From Actinomycetota bacterium (lineage in GTDB: Bacteria; Actinomycetota; Actinomycetes; Nanopelagicales; Nanopelagicaceae): DNA of 11,769 nt. Position 1 is the first letter of the stretch. Each line of letters opens with the position of its first letter. Below are positions 8,031-11,769 of the stretch, in pieces. A program made the translations under genes and the position numbers. The stretch lies in NCBI GenBank assembly GCA_009698295.1, contig WLQO01000030.1:1-11769 (forward strand), in the 5' to 3' direction. The notes beneath the pieces are model-generated. The model saw only the letters and a program-made list of their open reading frames with translations. It was not told where the DNA came from and made no database searches.

Positions 8031-9310
8031 TATGCGTTCGCTCCAGAGAAGAGAGTTGATTTAACGGGATCGAATGGGCAACCACCATTTGTTAAGTGAG
8101 CGATGTATTCGTCGCGGAAATATTTGATTGATGATGTGATTGGGCTAGTTGCACCATCACCAAGTGCGCAGAATGAACGACCCATGATGTTGTCACACAG
8201 ATCGAGCAACTTAGCTAGATCATCTTCGGTACCAACACCATTTTCAAGATCGCGCAGAATCTGTACCAACCACCAAGTGCCTTCGCGACATGGCGTGCAC
8301 TTGCCACATGATTCGTGCTTATAAAATTCTGTCCAACGCAATACCGCGCGCACCACGCAAGTTGTTTCATCAAAGATCTGCAGCGCTTTTGTGCCGAGCA
8401 TTGAGCCCGCGCCAGCAACGCCTTCGTAATCAAGTGCCACATCTAAATGCGCATCAGTAAATAACGGTGTTGATGATCCGCCAGGTGTCCAGAACTTCAA
8501 TTTGTGGCCGGCGCGGATTCCGCCAGCGAGTTCCAGAATTTCGCGAAGCGTGATTCCAAGCGGTGCTTCAAATTGACCAGGGTTTGTTACGTGGCCTGAT
8601 AGTGAATAAAGCGTGGTTCCCTTTGATTTTTCAGTACCCATGCCTTGGTACCACTCAGCACCATTAGCGATGATTGCCGGAACAGATGCAATTGATTCGA
8701 CGTTATTTACAACTGTTGGACGCGCATATAAACCTGCGATCGCAGGAAATGGTGGACGAAGTCTTGGTTGTCCGCGGAAACCTTCGAGTGAATCAAGGAG
8801 CGCAGTTTCTTCACCACAGATATATGCGCCAGCACCGACGTGCAAGACAACATCAATTCCTTTACCGAGGTGACCTGCTTTGTAAGCATCTTCAATTGCT
8901 TGATTTAAGCGACGGACTACGTGGGTTACTTCGCCGCGAATATAAATAAATGCATGCTTGGCGCGGATCGCATGACAAGCGATGATGCAACCTTCGATGA
9001 GCACATGTGGATTGGCCATCAAGAGCGGCATATCTTTACAGGTACCTGGCTCTGACTCGTCAGCGTTTACAACCAGATAATGATCTTTTTCATCACCTTG
9101 TGGAATAAATCCCCACTTCATTCCAGTTGGGAAACCTGCGCCACCGCGACCACGAAGTCCAGAATCTTTTACAAGTTGAATTACCGCATCTGGATCCATT
9201 GCAAGAGCTTTCGCTGATGCTTTATATCCACCGTGACGCGTGTATGCCGCAATTGTGAAGGAATCTTTCTCATCCCAATGTGCAGAAAGAACGGGAGCTA
9301 GTTTTGTCAT
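8030..9310 (-). CDS. nuoF: NADH-quinone oxidoreductase subunit F (FMN/NADH-binding)
   Basis: NuoF binds NADH and FMN and holds cluster N3, and it is the entry point of electrons into complex I. It has 426 residues, within the family range. The glycine-rich NADH/FMN-binding segment GLRGRGGAGFPTGMKWGF is at 51-68. NADESEPGTCKD (82-93) and the second nucleotide/FMN motif GAGAYICGEETALLDSLEG (159-177) follow. Next come the ubiquitin-like SLBB region (about 240-290) and the [4Fe-4S] cluster motif ESCGKCTPCREGTWW, with C335, C338 and C341 plus the distal C381 in SFCALGDGA. All four cluster ligands are present. The ATG overlaps the nuoE stop (TAATG), with AGAGGG 6 bases upstream. The C-terminal NGGCPFDP (408-415) is typical of the family. 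Nothing appears missing. Confidence 0.98.
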   Translation of the reverse strand: MTKLAPVLSAHWDEKDSFTIAAYTRHGGYKASAKALAMDPDAVIQLVKDSGLRGRGGAGFPTGMKWGFIPQGDEKDHYLVVNADESEPGTCKDMPLLMANPHVLIEGCIIACHAIRAKHAFIYIRGEVTHVVRRLNQAIEDAYKAGHLGKGIDVVLHVGAGAYICGEETALLDSLEGFRGQPRLRPPFPAIAGLYARPTVVNNVESIASVPAIIANGAEWYQGMGTEKSKGTTLYSLSGHVTNPGQFEAPLGITLREILELAGGIRAGHKLKFWTPGGSSTPLFTDAHLDVALDYEGVAGAGSMLGTKALQIFDETTCVVRAVLRWTEFYKHESCGKCTPCREGTWWLVQILRDLENGVGTEDDLAKLLDLCDNIMGRSFCALGDGATSPITSSIKYFRDEYIAHLTNGGCPFDPVKSTLFSGANA

Positions 9311-9936
9311 TACTTGCCCTCTTTCGAAAGTTTTAGACCAAGAAGTGATGGTTCGCCGGCTTGAATTCCTTCATTTGCTTTACCGTCATTGATTCCGGCA
9401 AGAACTGCAGAAGCTTCTTTCCAAGTAACAAGTGAATCAGGACCGCGAGTTGGAGGCTTTGGTGTTCCCTTGCGCATTGAATCAACTAGCTCTTTTGCAG
9501 ATGAGACATCTTGGTTGTCGTAAAATTCCCAGTTGGCCATAACAACAGGTGCATAATCACAAGCTGCGTTACATTCGATATGTTCTAGCGAAACTTTGCC
9601 GTCGGCAGTTACTCCATCGTTTTCAACGCCAAGGTGATCCTTTAACGCTGCAAATATGGCATCTCCGCCCATGACTGCGCACAAAGTATTGGTGCAAACA
9701 CCGACGTGATATTCACCGACGGGCTTGCGCTTGTATTGGGTGTAAAAAGTTGCAACTGCAGAAACTTCAGCGGTTTCCAGGGTTAGTAACTTTGCAATGA
9801 GTTCAATACCTTCATTTGTTACATAACCAGCAAGTGATTGCACATAATGAAGCAAAGGCATGATTGCTGATCGGCTGCGGGGATAACGCTTGATGATCGC
9901 ATCCATAACCTGTAATTGATCTGGTGTGTATGACAT
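9310..9936 (-). CDS. nuoE: NADH-quinone oxidoreductase subunit E (24 kDa-type 2Fe-2S)
   Basis: NuoE is a thioredoxin-fold ferredoxin that carries the [2Fe-2S] cluster N1a next to the FMN of NuoF. It has 208 residues. An N-terminal helical bundle (about 1-70, including YPRSRSAIMPLLHYVQ and EVSAVATFYTQY) precedes the ferredoxin domain. The cluster ligands are C81 and C86 (CTNTLC) and C122 and C126 (CNAAC), the standard C-X4-C and C-X3-C pair. The C-terminal section (about 155-208) includes GTPKPPTRGPDS, a tail seen in actinobacterial NuoE that goes beyond the minimal domain. The ATG overlaps the nuoD stop by one base (CTAATG). A GGGAGGC ribosome site lies at a rather long spacing of 11 bases. 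The gene sits directly before nuoF, its physical partner. Confidence 0.97.
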   Translation of the reverse strand: MSYTPDQLQVMDAIIKRYPRSRSAIMPLLHYVQSLAGYVTNEGIELIAKLLTLETAEVSAVATFYTQYKRKPVGEYHVGVCTNTLCAVMGGDAIFAALKDHLGVENDGVTADGKVSLEHIECNAACDYAPVVMANWEFYDNQDVSSAKELVDSMRKGTPKPPTRGPDSLVTWKEASAVLAGINDGKANEGIQAGEPSLLGLKLSKEGK

Positions 9937-11276
9937 TAGCGGTCAACGCCTCCCATCACAGGATCGATAGATGCAACTGCACCGATGATGTCGGCAACCA
10001 TTGAGCCTTCGCACATTGCAGAAGTTGATTGCAGGTTATTAAATGATGGTTCGCGGAAGTGAACACGGTATGGGCGTGTGCCTCCGTCAGAGACAACGTG
10101 CGCGCCGAGTTCGCCACGTGGAGATTCAACCGCTGAATAAACCTGACCAGCAGGAACACGGAAACCTTCGGTGACTAACTTGAAGTGGTGGATCAGAGAT
10201 TCCATTGAAGTACCCATGATTTCGCGGATGTGGTTTAACGAGTTACCCATTCCGTCTGCGCCAATAGCAAGCTGTGCTGGCCAAGCGATCTTCTTATCTG
10301 CAACCATGACAGGTGCACCATCAAGTGACTTTAGTTTCTCAGCGCATTGTTCGATGATGCGAAGTGATTGTTCAAGTTCGTTGATACGAATTAAGAAGCG
10401 GCCATAAACATCGCAAGTATCGGCTGTAACAACATCAAATTTATAATTTTCGTATCCGGAATATGGCTGAATCTTGCGCAGGTCAAGGGGCAAGCCGGTT
10501 GCGCGAATAACTGGACCTGTAACACCAAGAGTTGTTGCACCAGCAAGATCGAGATAACCAATTCCTTCGGTGCGCTTCATCCAGATGCTGTTGCCTACGA
10601 GCAACTTCTCATTATCTTTGAAGCTGTGGCGAAGGTCTTTAACTGTTGCCAGAATCTTGTCGACAGCGCCAGCTGGTAAATCCTGTGCGACTCCACCTGG
10701 GCGGATATAGGCCATATTCATACGCAAGCCTGAGATAAATTCGAAGATATCCAAAACCTTTTCACGTTCGCGGAAACAGAAGATCATCGGTGAAAGCGCA
10801 CCGAGTTCAAGTGCGCCGGTGCCGAGGGCAACCATGTGTGAAGAAATACGGTTGAACTCCATCATCATTACGCGAATTACATTGGCTTTTTCTGGAACAT
10901 CGTTGGTGATACCGAGCAACTTCTCAACGCCTAAGCAGTAAGCCGCTTCGTTAAATAACGGAGCCAAGTAATCCATGCGGGTTACGAATGTGGTGGCCTG
11001 GGTCCAGTTACGGAATTCAATATTCTTTTCAATACCTGTGTGCAAGTAACCAATTCCGCAACGAACTTCCGTAACAGTTTCGCCTTCGAGTTCTAGAACC
11101 AAACGGAGCACGCCGTGAGTTGATGGGTGCTGTGGCCCCATATTTACAACAACGCGTTCTTCTTTCGCTTGTCCGATTTCGGTAACGAGTGAATCCCAAT
11201 CGCCACCGGTTACAGAAAAGACTGTGCCTTCAGTGGTCTCGCGTGATGATGCATATGGATCCGCGTACGTGCTCAC
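9936..11276 (-). CDS. nuoD: NADH-quinone oxidoreductase subunit D (49 kDa-type), GTG start
   Basis: NuoD is derived from [NiFe]-hydrogenase large subunits and forms the quinone-reduction site with NuoB and NuoH. It has 446 residues and is a stand-alone gene, not a NuoCD fusion. The hallmark NMGPQHPSTHGVLRL is at 45-59 and MDYLAPLFNE at 101-110. H54 and Y103 have the same spacing as the quinone-headgroup ligands His38 and Tyr87 of the Thermus subunit. Near the C-terminus are ESPRGELGAHVVSDG and VMGGVDR. The ~40-residue N-terminal stretch including VTGGDWDSLV is typical of actinobacterial NuoD. The start is GTG at 11276-11274 overlapping the nuoC stop as GTGA, with GGAGG 8 bases upstream. Menaquinone is the likely acceptor in an actinobacterium, but the sequence does not prove it. 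Confidence 0.98.
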   Translation of the reverse strand: MSTYADPYASSRETTEGTVFSVTGGDWDSLVTEIGQAKEERVVVNMGPQHPSTHGVLRLVLELEGETVTEVRCGIGYLHTGIEKNIEFRNWTQATTFVTRMDYLAPLFNEAAYCLGVEKLLGITNDVPEKANVIRVMMMEFNRISSHMVALGTGALELGALSPMIFCFREREKVLDIFEFISGLRMNMAYIRPGGVAQDLPAGAVDKILATVKDLRHSFKDNEKLLVGNSIWMKRTEGIGYLDLAGATTLGVTGPVIRATGLPLDLRKIQPYSGYENYKFDVVTADTCDVYGRFLIRINELEQSLRIIEQCAEKLKSLDGAPVMVADKKIAWPAQLAIGADGMGNSLNHIREIMGTSMESLIHHFKLVTEGFRVPAGQVYSAVESPRGELGAHVVSDGGTRPYRVHFREPSFNNLQSTSAMCEGSMVADIIGAVASIDPVMGGVDR

Positions 11277-11769
11277 TTGTAAGACCTCCGATCTGATGGA
11301 GGTGGTGTAACAGCGCCCTTGTATTCCACACCGATTCCGCCAAGTGCGTAATCCTTACGTTGTGGATGTCCTTGCCAATCATCTGGCATCAAGATGCGAG
11401 TTAAACCAGGATGGCCGTCGAAGATGATTCCGAACATGTCGAAAGTTTCGCGCTCGTTCCAATTTGATCCGCCCCATACTTCCACCAGAGATGGAATATG
11501 TGGATCGGTATCAGGAACTGAAACTTCTAATCGAATGCGCTGGTTATTTGTTACAGATAATAAGTGATAAACAGCGTGCAATTCGCGGTTCTTATCATCG
11601 GGATAGTGCACACCAGATACACCCATTGACATTTCAAATTTCAATTTATCGCGCAAGATGAGTGCTACTTCGACAAGACGTTCGCGCTTAATGTGCAGAG
11701 TTAATTCTCCGCGATCAACCACAACTCGCTCGATAGCATCAGCAAAATCTGGATACGCACGCTCTAGAT
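11273..11769 (-). CDS. nuoC: NADH-quinone oxidoreductase subunit C (30 kDa-type), 5' end cut by window edge
   Basis: NuoC is a peripheral-arm subunit that packs against NuoD and NuoI and has no cofactor. About 164 C-terminal residues are visible out of a usual 210-250. The frame is open through the right edge, and residues before the GTG at 11722 (LERAYPDFADAIERV) still read as NuoC. That GTG is therefore an internal valine, not the start. Conserved sequence includes GVSGVHYPDD, ELHAVYHLLS and IRLEVSVPDTDPHIPSLVEVW. The family signature follows, from NERETFDMFGIIFDGHPGL through RILMPDDWQGHPQRKDYALGG. The protein ends in a short proline/serine/arginine tail, VTPPPSDRRSYK. Its TGA stop overlaps the nuoD GTG start. 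The partial state is due only to the window edge. Confidence 0.96.
   Translation of the reverse strand, partial: LERAYPDFADAIERVVVDRGELTLHIKRERLVEVALILRDKLKFEMSMGVSGVHYPDDKNRELHAVYHLLSVTNNQRIRLEVSVPDTDPHIPSLVEVWGGSNWNERETFDMFGIIFDGHPGLTRILMPDDWQGHPQRKDYALGGIGVEYKGAVTPPPSDRRSYK
11285..11289 (-). promoter_or_regulatory. Ribosome binding site of nuoD
   Basis: On the minus strand this reads GGAGG, 8 bases before the GTG start of nuoD and inside the end of nuoC. It supports the non-ATG start at 11276, which also forms the GTGA overlap with the nuoC stop. Confidence 0.75.

Noticed and set aside
11720..11722. GTG as a possible start for nuoC
   Set aside because: The frame remains open to the window edge and the residues upstream still match NuoC, so this is an internal valine codon and the real start lies outside the window.
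1..11769. Search for a hidden mobile element, CRISPR array, RNA gene or defence-type insert
   Set aside because: Every base is accounted for by the eleven co-directional nuo genes, apart from the 2-base nuoK-nuoL gap. No direct or inverted repeat series, tRNA-like fold or foreign gene interrupts them.

Overview
The window is a single, uninterrupted block of minus-strand genes: the interior of a nuo operon encoding the proton-pumping type I NADH:quinone oxidoreductase (respiratory complex I). Eleven genes are present in transcription order, from the right edge to the left edge: nuoC (5' end cut off), nuoD, nuoE, nuoF, nuoG, nuoH, nuoI, nuoJ, nuoK, nuoL and nuoM (3' end cut off). By canonical order nuoA and nuoB should lie just beyond the right edge and nuoN just beyond the left edge.

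The organism is most likely an actinobacterium. Several subunits carry family-specific actinobacterial wording: the NuoD N-terminus with GGDWDSLV, the NuoE tail with TRGP, the long NuoI stretch from HGRHQLNRHPDG to CPADAIYVEGADNT, the cytoplasmic tail of NuoJ, the extended NuoH C-terminus, and NuoC and NuoD as separate genes. GC content looks only moderate (roughly mid-40s percent by eye), well below most cultured Actinobacteria. Together with the very tight packing this suggests a streamlined planktonic lineage such as the freshwater acI / Nanopelagicales group. That placement is inference.

Layout: positions 11769-8030 encode the peripheral-arm subunits C, D, E and F, and 8030-5661 encodes the large iron-sulfur subunit G. 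Positions 5664-4420 encode the membrane-embedded quinone-site subunit H, and 4427-3789 encodes the ferredoxin-like subunit I. Positions 3789-1 encode the membrane-arm subunits J, K, L and M. NADH is oxidised at FMN in NuoF. Electrons pass through clusters in NuoE, F, G and I to quinone at the NuoD/NuoH interface, and NuoH, J, K, L and M couple this to ion pumping. The cluster ligands and main channel residues I checked are intact, so the complex looks functional.

Of the ten gene junctions, nine overlap by 1-8 bases and one has a 2-base gap, so there is no true intergenic space. I see no promoter, terminator, RNA gene, repeat, mobile element or CRISPR array. I found no undescribed system here. 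The useful points are start-codon corrections (nuoI GTG, nuoH internal ATG, nuoD GTG), the two edge-truncated genes, and the coupling pattern.
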